From assembly GCA_963082875.1 (NCBI GenBank), contig OY720103.1:3286001-3350000 (forward strand): a stretch of DNA of 64,000 nucleotides, given 5' to 3'. Each line of letters opens with the position of its first letter. Position 1 is the first letter of the stretch. Origin of the DNA: Corella eumyota. Its lineage: Eukaryota; Chordata; Ascidiacea; Phlebobranchia; Corellidae. The notes under the pieces are model-generated. The model searched no databases. It saw only the letters and a program-made list of their open reading frames with translations, and was not told the origin of the DNA. The translations under genes and the position numbers were made by a program. Shown piece by piece: positions 48,599 through 61,277 of this stretch.

Positions 48599-51449
48599 TT
48601 ATTCTATTTTTGTTAATGACTTTAAATCAAATTTGCTTGATTGTAGGTTGATAGGAACACTAAAAAAACAAATAATACATGTTATTGTAACCCTTTGCTT
48701 TATTTATATATTTTAATCGCACCTTTTGAGAAATACGAATTTATCAGGAGTCAAAACTTTCAGATATTTCGAGGCAAGGTGATCTTCCAGTTCTTTTTCA
48801 GTGACTTTACCATTTGGAACGATATATGCAGTAACTTTTCGTTTTGATAACTCTCCTGTTACACTTAGAGCACATGCGTTTACACTGGGATGTTTTAAAA
48901 GTTGGATTTCGATAGCCTATACAGAATTAAGAACTTTTTTAAAAGGTTGCGATAAACTAAAGCAATTTATTTCTTCTAGAAACGTTTATTTTGTAGCCCA
49001 CTGTTTGTTGTTATACGGTATTTCGAAATAATTAACACCACTTTTCTTGCTTACTTTTAAATTAACGCTTCTACCCTGCACTTTTACCATTGGATCACAT
49101 CTACCCCAAATTTCTAAGTTGTTATCCAAAGAAAATCTTCCCACGTCTCCAGTTCTTAATTAGAAAATGTTATTTTTAATCTTAAAAGATTATTTACACA
49201 TGCAAAGTTTACTTACTTATAGACAAAATGTCCATTTGAATTGATTGAAAACGCCTTTTTGGTTTGACCTGGAGCTTTTAAGTATTTAATAGATAAAGCC
49301 GGACTTTCAATGTAGATCTACAGAAACATAAAAACGTAGGCAAAGAACTAAAAAATTAAAGATATTATTTATCAAATTTACTTCGCCTGGCTTGCCAACA
49401 GGCATAGGTTGTTTTTGATCATTAAAAATGTGAGCTGTGACTCCTGCAAACAGTTTTCCAACTGGGCAATACACGCTTTCTGATCCTCCACCATTTTCAA
49501 AAAACTCATTTATATAAAGTATAGCGGCATCGTACGTTTCTATAATAAGTTTTAATTTATTAAAAGAAATCGACTTTTTTGCTATTTTAAGTTTTTATAT
49601 TTATACGTAGCCTCCACAAACCGGCAGTACTATACACATTGTACATTTTGACCCAAGGGAAAGTTGCCAACAGTCGTTTAGCCAAAGTTACTGTCAAAAC
49701 TTCTCCGCAAACCAAAAGATATCTTTAAAAAATAAATGCAAAAACTTGATTACTACAAACATGAATTAATAAAGCAAAAAAAGACAAAAATGACAACATT
49801 GTTTAACTTAAGCCTAAAAAATTACAATTAGTAAAACTAATAATCAACCAAAAAATGAAAATTATTTTACCTTATTGACAAATAGTCTTTAGGATTGAAA
49901 TTAGGATCCATCAACATTTGTTCAAAGCGTGATGGTGTAATTAGGATTCTTGTTATAGAATTTCGTTTGACACATTGTCCAAACAACTTGTTATCGGACA
50001 TTATAGACTCAGAAATCAAGAATGCTGTGATCCCCTATTAAATAACAGTTGGATTATTTTTAAATTTCAAAAAATGGTTTCTAATATTTGACAAACTCTA
50101 CTTCTACTGACCTTTAGTAAAGGCCGCATTATTTCCCATGGAGGAAATATGCAACAACCATAAACTTCGTTTTCTTCAAAAGGAATCATCTCATGGACAT
50201 AGTTGTAGGAATAAAGCGGGGGTATTTGCCGACATAACAAAGCTAAAAACAATTAGTCGATTGTATCTTGTCCTTATACGGTATTTTTAATTCTATGCAA
50301 ATAAATTGTTAACATAACTAAAATAAGTATATAAAGAAAAAGGTGCGTTACAGAACCAAAATAAAAAAGAACCAACATTACCTTTTGGCTTTCCAGTTGT
50401 GCCAGATGTATAAGCAACAAATGCAACATCATCAACCTTACAAACAGGCAATTCAACTTTCAAATCGCAGTCAGAGTTAAGAATTCGATTCGTCCAATTT
50501 CCGTCCATTACAAAAGATGGAACGTTTACACCTGAATATAATTAAAACTCAACAAACTACTTATTGTTATATGCCTTTGTGAAAAAAGTAGTAACGTGTT
50601 ATTAAAAGGAAACGTTTTTTTTAAGTTAAACTACCTTTCAGTTTCGGGGATGTTTTTACTGATGCTATAAAACACACTGGTTCAACGGTTGTGCACATTT
50701 CGTGAATTGCACCAGTAGCCGTTGCAGGATAGAGATTCATATAAGCCCCACCTTAAAAAGTTAGTTTTGTTTAATATTATTAATTCTTAACTAGTTTTGT
50801 ATTTGCACCATAAGTTATTGCTTTATAATAGTTAAGGAATATTATGAAAGACAGACTTTTTATTACAATTTTAATTTAAAAAATGACCAAGTTATTTGTT
50901 TACCCGATTTTATTATAGCAATGTTTGCTATTGCATATTCAATGCATACTTCCATATAAATTGGGACAACTGAAGAATTAATTTTAACACCAAAGTTAAC
51001 TATAAGATATTTGGCTAAAAGAGTGGTTAGTTCATCCAACTCTCGAAAAGTGTAAGATTTGTTGCCGTCTTGCAAGGCAACCTGATTAGGTGTCAATTCA
51101 ACTTGACTTTGAAACCATTTAGAAAGGCTTCCGTGTTTTTTATAGCTAAAGGACAAAATAAATTAGTTTCAGAATCCTACTTAAAGGCTACTTTTGTATA
51201 TAAAACAAAATTTGTATCAGAAATTTAAGAACATTTGGCTTACTTTAGTATATTTTCTTGGGAATTCATCTTAATCAATAAACTGTCTTAATTTCTTGAA
51301 TTAACCTTTTTTAAATACTTTTTTCAAGAGAAATAATTTTATTTGAAATTTTCTTGAATAAATTTTAATTTCCTTAGTTTAGTAATTTTACTCCTTTCCT
51401 TCCTACACATACGTTGTTGATGCTTCTCTACCACATGTTTCCGGTCCAT
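48599..51449 (-). CDS. NRPS-type adenylation (AMP-binding) enzyme, copy C
   Basis: Close paralogue of the enzyme at 37.1-40.0 kb with the same exon plan. The main start is MNSQENILK at 51267-51269; an upstream exon MDRKHV (51432-51449) joins in phase 0 through a 160 bp intron with conserved donor and acceptor. Recognisable parts: SQVELTPNQVALQDG, AFVAYTSGTTGKPKG (A3), YLLVCGEVLT, SPALSIKYL, TGDVGRFSLDNNLEIWGRCD (A7-A8), and VPINLQSSKFDLKSLTKIE at the end with the A10 lysine. The stop is at 48599-48601. No frame break was seen. It has no carrier or reductase domain, so the fate of the adenylate is unclear. It is transcribed away from SCLT1 with about 1 kb between start codons, suggesting a shared promoter region. 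The substrate is unknown. Confidence 0.8.
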
Positions 51450-52489
51450 GGTTTTCGCAAGCTTGAAGGTAAAATTATTAATTTAAACACAAGCAAATTG
51501 AAATTTACTATTTTTATTTGTTGTTTTAATTAAATCTTAAAATCCTTAAATGATTATTGTAAATTTTTAGTTTGATTTAACATATAAAAATTGTTGGTTT
51601 TGTTCATGTTGCTTTACGTTTTGCCATTATCCGTTGGTTTGTTGTAACGTGAACTCGTGTTTAAATACCAAAATTCAACCAGCCTAGTTTGGAATTTAAC
51701 TTACAACTTGTCGGCATAAATGCACTCGAATAACGTTGGTAGGTTTTAATAAAACTGTGTATAACTGCATTCAGTAAGTCTAAATTCAAATTTGAACAAT
51801 GTTACGTACTTTTGGTCTAGTTACTGCCGTACCTATTCGACAACTCATAAACTAGTACAGAGTTCAGTATATAACATTTATTTACCAAATATTTTACCAA
51901 ATAGCACCGCAACGACCAAACACAACCGTTCAGCAGATTTTTCAAAACGTAACCCTCTTCAATGTAACACAACGTATTTAACGTAGTAATTTGCGCTAAA
52001 ACTTAACACGCCTTATCAGAAGGTGTCAAGATAGATAAATATTTTACTAAACAAGTACAACAAAGGTTGGGGCAACTGCTGGGACGTTTACGCATGTTTG
52101 TTGCAAAATGTTTAAATTGCACAACATATAAATTTAAGCAACCACATATGTAAGTTGTAATATTATTAATAATTTAGTTGGTAGAAAGCAAAATGTGTTA
52201 CTGTTTTAATGATTTTCCAACTTTATAACAATCTTAAGTTTTTAATGTTTTGGGGATAAATTTATTTATAGAAACAGCTGGATTTAATCCAAAACATTCG
52301 TCATCAATATTGGAAAACGGCGTGATTTTGATTTTATAAAAACATCATTCCTTTAGTTTACTTGTTTTTGTAGATTTTTAATTCTAAATTTCTAATATTT
52401 GTTCAAATCAGATAGCAATAAATAGTGTTTTAAATTTTGTTATTTTTTTAAGCAATCTGTTGTCCGTTGTTCCGTATAATAACTAAAAA

Positions 52490-55400
52490 ATGGAGGCAAA
52501 TGAAGAAACAGTTTCAGAACTTGTTTTTTTGCGTAAAATGGTTTATCGTTTAAATGCAGCACTCTCGAAACACCAAGGACACGACCAGTTCAATCTAGAT
52601 GAACCAAAAGTATGCAAAATTTTACAGCTTTAAGTAGTATTTATTTAAAAATCTGACAATTTTTAAACCGGCACTCCGGCAGCGTGGTACTGGTGTAGTG
52701 GTAAGAACACTTGTTACACCACACATGGGGTCGTGGGTTCAATCCCCACTGATCTCATGTTGTAACGCCCTTGAATATGGTGCTATAAACGGTATGAACT
52801 CCTGCTGAGCCAGCAATTAATCAGCAGTATAGTTATCGGCAATTATAATCTATAATATCCCAAACTGCCACAGGCAACTCTGGGTCGGAGTAACTGATGT
52901 TTCTCTATGTTTAAGTCGCACATTCAACTTTCCCACATCGAGAATAAATTTACATATATACAAAAAAAAATTATTACTGTCCGATTGAATGTTTTCTTAT
53001 TAGGTGAATTAAATTTAAAAGAAAAAAATTTTTGCAGCATGAAATTCTTTCTGGAGATGGATTAGACCTAGCACCTTGGATAACAAATCCTTTATTATTA
53101 TCACCATTAATTGTAGAATATGAACAGCACATGGCATCTCTTGTCTCTGAACTTACAACGATCAAAAATCAAAATGAGGACTACAGCGCAAAACTAAAGG
53201 TTTGAAAATAGAAATATAAATTTTATGTAAAATTTTGTGCTTTTATTGATAATATTACACCTGCATATATATAGTATATATAGAAGGCTTGTAAAAATAA
53301 CCATATCACATTAATTTTTCAACCTTTTTTTAAACTGATTTATATATAATTTTAAGAGTGTTACTGAAGAAAATGAAAGATTACATTCTGAGCTGCAAGA
53401 AGTCTTGCAACAACAACTACAAACTTTTGAGACTACTGGTATTATCTTTATTACAATTTTAAATTGACTTAAAAGCCTAAGTTTTGTTGATATATTTTTA
53501 ATATTAAAAATTTCTTAACTAAACATGGTATTCTATGTAGACATTGCTAACAACCAAGACGATGCAACTTTAAGAAACTTGCAAGCTCAATTGGATCTTG
53601 CTTATAAGGAGAAAAATGTTGCGGTTGAAATGAACAAAGAAACTATGCACCTTTTAGACAAGTTTGTTCTATTTACTGTGTATTTTAAATTTCTGTAAAG
53701 CTGTATTGTTTTAAATTTTAACAATTACAAAATCTTAACATTTATTAAGTTAACAATTTTTCGATTTTTTATTGTTTACAATTTTTTGTCTTAATCTATA
53801 AGAATTCGTCATGAAAGAGTAACTGAGATAGCTAGGGTGCGCTCAAATGAGAGAATATTTCAGGATACCAAGTCAAGAAACGAAAAATTAGAGGATGCTA
53901 ACTTAAAAATGCAGATTTCGATCGAGGCACTTCAGAATGAGAACCAATCTCTATCTTATGCTGCAACACAACAGGTTAGTCTAGTGTTTTAACCCTAACC
54001 AACATACTATAAGACAACTAAAATAAATAAGTATTTAAAGGACCATATCACAAATGTGAAATAGAAAATAATTGTTACATTATATTGTAAAATCATGTTT
54101 AAACATTTAATAATTTAACATTTAACAGTCAGCGTGGTTTAGTGGTACTTAACCGGCAGCGTGGTGTAGTGGTAAGAACAGTTGTTACACCACACATGAG
54201 GTCGTGGGTTCAATCCCCACTGATCTCATGCTGTAGCGCTCTTGAGTAAGGCGCTATAAATGGTATAGACTCCTGCTGAGCCAGCACTTAATCAGCAGTA
54301 TAATTATCAGGTAATTATAATCTATAATATCTCAAACTGCCACAAGCAACTCAAGACTGGGTCAGAGTAACTTATGTTACTCTATGTTTAAGTTGCGCAT
54401 TCAACTTTCCCACATCGAGGAGAAAAAAAAAACATACTTCAAATTGTGAAGTTTTATTTCTCATTTTTTCATCCCAGCAACATGATTTTTTTGCTTTTTT
54501 TTTAAGCAAAAAAAGGTTTTTAATACAGATAACTTTAGTTTACATTTTTGTAGTTGAGTGAACTAAAGTCTTACCAAAACCAACTGCGAGAGACCAAACA
54601 AAAAGTCCGGGATGCAACCTTAAAGGAGGATGAAGCAAAAAGAAATGTTGATACCCTTAAAATTAATCTTCAAAATTTGGTAAATTAAAAATGTAATTTG
54701 GGTCTATAGGCTATGGCCCTATGTAAAATGGTATAATTGTAACATGTTAAATTTATTATATTGTTATATTACAGAGGCAGGATAATGTTGCTTTAGATCA
54801 AAAATACCAGACAAGTAACACAACTATTCAACAACTTGAAAATTCTTTAACTGATTTAGAGGGAAGGCATGCTCAATTATTAGAGGTAATTTATTTGTTT
54901 TTTAAATCTTTATTATCATACTGGTTAAACATAACATTATACCAGGGATTTACGTAATAGTTATTGAATAATTTAAGTACAAAACTAATTTTACATACAA
55001 TAAATTTCATATTTTAAATTTTAATTTATTGTATTTCAGATATGCTCGGAAAAGAATTCGGAAATAGAAAGAATTAAAATTAAAATATCAGCATTAGAGA
55101 AGGCCAACACAGAAGTTGATTCAAAAGAGATGTCCTACTTAATGCAGGTATAAGGAATGATGTCATAAAAATACTGAAGTAGTCTGGTAGTGTGGTGAAC
55201 CGGTCATGGCGTCAAACTACGAGCCGAAAGGTTTCGGGTTCAAGTCGCACGAACAACACTCTATTCGGCCTTGAGTCCGGCGTTCACAGATATCTCAGAC
55301 AGTCCCAAACCGCACACCCTTACCCGATAAAAATTTCAAAAGACCTATTCCCTTAAGGGGATATGGGAAAAACATACGCAAATAAGTATATATATCACAA

Positions 55401-58120
55401 ATTAATGTAAAAAGTAACTTTTTTTATCAAAAAAAAATTGTTTTTCTTTTCGCTAAATCTTTTTTCCATTTTCCAGATTCGAGAGAGTGCACAATTGCTC
55501 GACGATGCGATACTTGCCCGAGATTCAGCTCTCGTGCGTGAGAAACAATGTCAAGGTGATTTTGAAAACAACAAAAATGCAATGGAAACACTGGTGAGCG
55601 AAATAGCAGAACGAGTCAAATCGGAAGTGGATAAAGTGAAGTTGACTTCGAGTTTAAATTTGAGGAAGTTGATGGATGAAGTCGAGGTGAATAAGTAAAT
55701 TTATTATTCAAATTTAGGGAGAACGTATTTAGTTCCATGTCTTCTTTTTTCTGGGCTTTGGACTAACTTAGTCCAAAAATATTATAACTCTTTTTGACCC
55801 CACTAAAGAGGTGGTCTAATTCGAAAAGGCCCGGGCTTTTCACCGGTCTTCTGTTAGTAATTTATTTATATTTTTGAAGTTTAAATTATGCTCTTGATAG
55901 GACTCCAACCCAACAACTTTGTGGTGGTTGGGATCAGTCTCTGAATTAGGACACTCTTTATAAAAAGACACATTAAAATTATACACTGTAGCAGTTAAAT
56001 AGAAGTGAGAAAACGTATTACTAGTTTAACGGTGAAATAAAGAATGAATAAAAGATAGGATAAACAGCGGGATACTAAAGTTATAGGAAAAAGGCAAAAC
56101 AACATGCGTATAACGTACACACACATAATATGCCTTATATGTCATTAAAGTAGTACGCTACAACACAATAATTAAACTTATTAAGCCATCTTTGAAAAAA
56201 TAAATATTATCAAAATTATTTTTGTTTTAGTCACTTGAATTGGATGTTGCTAATGCGCGATCAGAAGCAGAGCGTGCTAAACGAGCCAAAAGAGTCGTGG
56301 AGGATGAATTCGAAGTTTTAACGAAAAAACACCGGGAAAAGGTCGAAGATAACAAAGTGGAAGAGTTTCAAAGAAGAGCTTTAAATGCTGAGAGAGTGAG
56401 AGATGATGTTATGATCACGGCACAGGTTTTTTTATATTTTCCTAATTCATTCTAGATTTATACAACTTCTTCTTATATAAGAGCACATTTGTGATCCTTT
56501 AGAGCCTAGAGGACACTATAAAGAGGCTAAAAATGGGGCACAGTGATGAGATGACAAGATTAACATCACTAAACACAATGTTGGAGCAAAATGTTCAGAG
56601 ATTAAGAAGGGAGACTGAGGAATCACAACACAGTAGACTCGGATTGATTGAAACTGTTAACCAATGCAAGCACAACATACAGGTTGGTGTGGGGTTAAAA
56701 AAGGTGTTGTTGTACGGAAACAGGGGTGATAAGAGTAGGGGCAGTAAAAAATGGGGTTATGGGTTGATGGATTGAATTAGAGGTATTTACAAAAAAATCT
56801 AATTTTTTAGAATTTGGAGGAAAAAGTTCGATCAGCAAAACTCGAAGCTGCAAAAGAGTTCGCGTCAAAGCAAGAAACACTCGAGCGAGAGCGAACTCAA
56901 CTCGAGATAAGATTGAGGAGTGTTGAGTCAGCGAGTCGAGACAGCACTCGCCAACTTCATAAAATGTTGGCCGACCAACAGAGAATAACAGCCAGGTAAT
57001 TGGTTTGTATCTGGTGTCCTGGTTAAATCTGGTTAGATAATTGGTATGGTGTTTGTTGTTGGTCGAATGTAGAAAGTTGCAAAAATGGTTAATAATGTTA
57101 AATATGGTTTACATGGTTGTTATGATAAAAATGGTAAAATGATTTGCAAAACTGTTAAACCAATTAAAATTTAATTTTTTTGTCTTTTTTTTATTTATCT
57201 TCACTAACAAAGAAACGAAATTTTGTTCACTAGGTGGAGAGAAGAGGGAAAGAGTTCGTGCGAGGCCTACGAGGATAAAGTCAAAGACCTACAAACCGAA
57301 CTCAATCAGGTGAAACGAAGATGTCATCACTTAAATAATAAGTTACAGGTAAATTGTTAAGCAGGATTTTTGAAAATTAAAAAAAAAATTATCGTAAATT
57401 TAAAAAAAAATGGCGACCACTTTTAAAAAAAAGTTGTGCATGTTGTTTTAGTCTGACAAGGAAAATGAAAAACCTGCGACTATGGCTTCTACTAGTATGC
57501 CTGATGTCCAGGTAACCTATTGTTTGTGGTAGTTAGTAGTTGGTTGTTATTGTATTTTTGATTTCATTTGTTGTAGTCAAAGTGTAGATTTTATTTTTTT
57601 AATTTATTTATTCTCAATGTGGAAGGTCAACTTTAGACGTAAACATAAAATAACATTAGTTAATCCATCCAGTCTTGAGTTTTCATTGAAAGTTTACGAT
57701 ATTATAGCTTATAATTGGTTAACAATTAAGCTGTTGATTAGGTGTTGGCAAAGCAGGAGTTCATAATATTTAAAGCACTTTACTAAAGCATGCTACAGCA
57801 TGAGAGCAGTGGGAATGGAACTCTGGACCTTGTGTTGTAGTGAAGCCAAGGGTTCTGACCACTACACCACGCTGCCGGTTATCTATAACCTTAAAGCAAT
57901 TTTTTTAAAATTATAATATATTTACTTTAAAAAATTTTTATTGTAGATGTCATCAAAAGAGCAAAGATTTCAAAACGATGCAGTGCCTAAATTGGAGGAA
58001 TCAAATAGACAGTTAAAAGCTCAGTTGCACGAAACACAATATAAACTTTTGTCTGCAACTCAAAAACTGGGAGCCATTCAAGGAATGCAAAACTCTCTTA
58101 CTATGAATGATTTAATCTAG
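52490..58120 (+). CDS. SCLT1: SCLT1, distal appendage coiled-coil protein
   Basis: About 14 exons encode a long coiled-coil protein matching vertebrate SCLT1 (sodium channel and clathrin linker 1), a component of centriole distal appendages needed for basal-body docking and ciliogenesis. Exon 1 is 52490-52609 (MEANEETVSELVFLRKMVYR). Exon 2 from 53038 has LLLSPLIVEYEQHMASLVSE, like the human SFLAPLVTEYDKHL. Next come ENERLHSELQEVLQQQLQTF and DATLRNLQAQLDLAYKEKNV, both very close to the human order. Further on are IRESAQLLDDAILARDSALV, then HKMLADQQRITARWREEGKS. The C-terminus ends in a short NSLTMNDLI against human ASLMNLENI. The stop is at 58118-58120. Nearly all sequence is heptad-like with no other domain. 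A tttttttaag acceptor lies about 38 bases before the ATG. Introns hold three SINE-type insertions. Confidence 0.92.
52668..52965 (+). mobile_element. Full-length SINE in SCLT1 intron 1
   Basis: A box ggtgtagtggtaagaacact, B box gggttcaatccccactgatc, body, tail ctctatgtttaagtcgcaca and A-rich end. The head shows a small local duplication (ccggcactccggcagcgtgg). It predates the segmental duplication, because a partial copy went with it. Confidence 0.9.
54128..54432 (+). mobile_element. SINE with duplicated head in an SCLT1 intron
   Basis: A partial head (cagcgtggtttagtggtact) precedes a complete copy starting ccggcagcgtggtgtagtgg. B box, body and tail are intact and end in a poly(A) run. Confidence 0.9.
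55165..55400 (+). mobile_element. Second tRNA-derived SINE family
   Basis: The head differs from the common family: ggtagtgtggtgaaccggtc and a B box ttcgggttcaagtcgcacg, followed by a body with ggccttgagtccggcgttca and aaggggatatgggaaaaaca. Length is about 230 bp and the 3' end is AT-rich. Only one copy is present in this window. Confidence 0.65.
55725..55940. repeat. Unclassified repeat-like block in an SCLT1 intron
   Basis: Contains a palindrome tttggactaacttagtccaa and a downstream accccaacaac-type segment with ggtggttgggatcag. Composition is GC-richer than the intron. Probably an old interspersed repeat; family unknown. Confidence 0.35.
57603..57885 (-). mobile_element. Full-length SINE in an SCLT1 intron (reverse)
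   Basis: Reverse of the family: tail (ctcaatgtggaaggtcaact), body, B box complement gcagtgggaatggaactctg and head complement accactacaccacgctgccg. Mutated B box. Confidence 0.85.
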
Positions 58121-58472
58121 AAAAATAATCAATTTTTTTACAAAAATTTGTGATTCTGTAAAAAAGCGAAAAACATTTTAAAATTCCTTTTATAAATTTT
58201 TGCCAAATTGTTATTTTTTAAATATCAGGTTGCAGATTTCTGTCTTTTTTACACATTGTTTTTTTAAAATATTTTTAAATAGTCTAACTTCTTTTTTAAG
58301 CTTATACAACCTTATTTATTCTGTATATATTTGCACTTTTGACAACGTAATATTGTTTCTATTTAATAGTAACTTTATATTTGAACCGATTATATTTAAA
58401 TAACTTCAAACTTTATATTTTTAGAAAACTAGGCAAGCTATTGTATATATTGTTAACTTATGTAAGAAAATC

Positions 58473-61277
58473 ATGTTGTTTAAGTGTCAAGATGATAGTT
58501 ATTTGAAAGAGTTTGATGCGAAGGTTACTTCGTGTGAACCCAAAGAAACTAAAGTCGAAAACGAAGATGGAAAAATGGTAAAAAGCAAGGGGTAAGCACT
58601 AGCCACTTAATTTCCATCAAATTAATGTTGAACGACAATTTTGTTTTGCTTATATAACATTTGGCTTTTTAAATAGGCTATGTCACTACAGCAACAGCTT
58701 ATTACTAAACTGCTATAGGCAAATAGATTATATTTGCCTGATAACTATACTGCTGATTAAGTGCTGGCTCAGCAAGAGTTCAAACCGTTTATAGCGCCTT
58801 ACTCAAGGGCGCTGCAGCAAGATCAGTGGGGATTGAACCCACGACCTCATGTGTGGTGTAGCAAGTGTTCTTACCACTACTCCAGGCTGCCGGTTTAATA
58901 TAAATCATATATATATTTTTTATATTTTAGGTTTGAAGTCGAATTAAGTGACACTATCTTATTTCCTGAAGGAGGGGGGCAACCTGATGACAGGGGAACT
59001 ATAAACGACATTCAAGTGAAAAAAGTTGCAAGAAAGGGGGCAAAGGTAAAATATTTAAGTGTAAAATTTAACATGCTTTAGTTAGGTGCTGTATTTTTTC
59101 AAGTTAAGGTATTAATAAAATGATATAAGAATATATTGTACAGGCTCTTCACTTTGTTGAGGAAAAAATTGAGGTGGGGACTGAAGTAAAATTAAAAGTT
59201 GACTGGACAAGAAGATTCGACCACATGCAACAACATAGGTTATTTTAATAATAAACCTTTATTTAAATAATTAATTTTCAAGCCTAAAAACTGGCCACTT
59301 CTATTGTTCTTATAACAACAAAACCCAATTTAATATTGTTGTTGTATTTTTATAGTGGCCAACATCTTATCACAGCAATAGCAGATGAGAAATACGGTTT
59401 TAAAACAACATCTTGGGACTTGGGTAAAGGAATTTCCTATATAGAGATGGACACACCTTCAATATCATTAAATCAACTACAAGATATAGAAAGGTGACTG
59501 GCAATATTTGGCTGACAAGACCTAAAATTGTTAAAAACTAAATAATTTGTGTTTTGTATATACTCAGCATTGTCAACCAAGCCATAATTGACTGCACACC
59601 AGTTGTCGTCCATGTCACTCAAGCTGGTTCACCATTGTTGGATTCGGTTAGGACCAGAGGTCTACCTGAAGATCATGTTGGTGATGTTAGGTTAGTTGTT
59701 TTGTGTTTTGTAAACGTTCATTCTTTATATGAGAATGCTGCCTTTACAGTCTAAACGTCCATCATTTCATGTCAGTTTCTAGTTAGAAAAAAGAAATCGA
59801 AACACAGACCTTACATGATATTGCAAGAGGTTTTAATTATTTTTTTTTAACCTATGTTCTCCTGAGTCCACAGACTTATTTAATTCCGCGAAAGGGTCTG
59901 GATAAGTCCGCAAGCATAGTTGCTTAGGAAATTATTATCTAGCCATTGTAAGTAGTCAGTGCATACTGTATTACAAATAAAGCGCAATACAGTAAAAATT
60001 CGCTTAATACATACTGTGTTTAATTTCCATATTTTAATAATACCATATTTAATTCTCTTATTTTGTGAAAGAAAGTGCTTGTGTTTAAAGCTTAGTTAGA
60101 AATAAACAATGCCATTTATTTTCGATTAAAGGGTATTAAACTACCTTATTTTTATATCTATGGCTCAGGTCCGTGAATATTTAGGCCAATTTGAAAATAG
60201 TCCATGGGCTAAAAAGGTTGAGAACCACAAATCTTGTAACATTTAACTTAGGATATAACAAGGCAAAAGTAATCGAATGATGGACCTCATATTGTAATAC
60301 CAAGTTTTTTTAATATGTTAAATAAATTCTGTTACATTCTACTCAGGATAGTTGAAATGAAGGGTATAGAGGCGAATATGTGTTGTGGTACTCATGTTAA
60401 AAACCTTTCACATCTTCAATGCATTAAACTACTATCAGCTGAAAAAGGCAAAAAAGGAAAAACGAATGTTTACTTCATTGCCGGAAAGCGAGTTTTGGAT
60501 TATACAGGAAAATGTTACAACACTGAAAGAGAATTAACAAAACATTTAAAGGTAAATTTGAATTACTTTTGACTGCTTTAATGCAAATAAACCCCGACTT
60601 GGTCTAAAAAAGCTCTTAAATTAATAAATTATTTATGTTTTGTTTTTTAAGTGTGGGCCTGATCAGCATGTTTTAGCTGTGGAAAGACTGATTAAACAGT
60701 TTCGAGCGTCCCAAAAATCAACTACTATTCTTTTAAGAGACTTTGCTATTTTAGAAGCAAGAATGTTTAACTCGAGCGAAAATTCAGAAAAGTAATTTAT
60801 AATTTTTTGCTTATTATAAATTCTCTAAAAATTGATTTTTTAAGTAAAGTGGTTTTATATTTTAAATGTAGGTTGTTGACACTTCACAGAAAAGAGGGAA
60901 ATAATGAATTTATGAATATTATCGCAAATGAAATCAATCCTTCGGTATTACACTTTTAATTTTAATAAAACTTTAAATTATTTTCGCTTTACTTTATTAT
61001 TACCAGTTATGGCCATATTGATAATAGTATTAGTTTAACAATTGTATTTATTTTGCAGGCTTACCTTTTTTTATCTGTTGGTGATGAAAAAGGAGAGGGT
61101 ATGTTCTTAATATCGGGGCCAGGGGATTTTGTAGAGCAATGTGGTTCCCATGTTTTAGGTCTAATAGAAGGAAAGGGTGCCACTAAGAATGGTAGAATGC
61201 AAGGAAAAGCTGTAAAGCTTAGCAAAAGGGAAGCCGCAGTGAACTTTGTAAAGGAATATATCTCAAAATTGTCCTGA
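58473..61277 (+). CDS. AARSD1: AARSD1, alanyl-tRNA editing domain protein
   Basis: A free-standing AlaX-type trans-editing protein that hydrolyses mischarged (Ser-) tRNA-Ala. Start MLFKCQDDSYLKEF at 58473 matches the start of the human protein. Domain marks: FPEGGGQPDDRGTIND, RRFDHMQQHSGQHLITA with the HxxxH zinc site, EANMCCGTHVKNLSHLQ with the CxxxH site, then SAEKGKKGKTNVYFIAG, and LHRKEGNNEFMNIIANEI in the C-terminal part. The stop is at 61275-61277. All metal ligands are present and the length is normal (about 410 residues). It starts 350 bp after the SCLT1 stop on the same strand; a tatatttttag acceptor lies about 50 bases before the ATG. One intron carries a reversed SINE and another a hAT-like MITE. 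Confidence 0.96.
58690..58897 (-). mobile_element. SINE in the first AARSD1 intron (reverse)
   Basis: Reverse copy missing the tail: body (ctgattaagtgctggctcag), B box complement agtggggattgaacccacga and head complement ccactactccaggctgccgg. Confidence 0.85.
59825..60235. mobile_element. hAT-like MITE in an AARSD1 intron
   Basis: The right end, reverse-complemented, reads tgtggttctcaacctttttagcc, the typical end of many hAT elements. The left end (ttttttaacctatgttctcc...gagtccacagac) is a looser match to the same TIR. About 410 bp with no coding sequence. Confidence 0.5.

Noticed and set aside
56690-56770. G-rich intron stretch as a regulatory quadruplex
   Set aside because: G runs are irregular and short, and nothing else supports a function.
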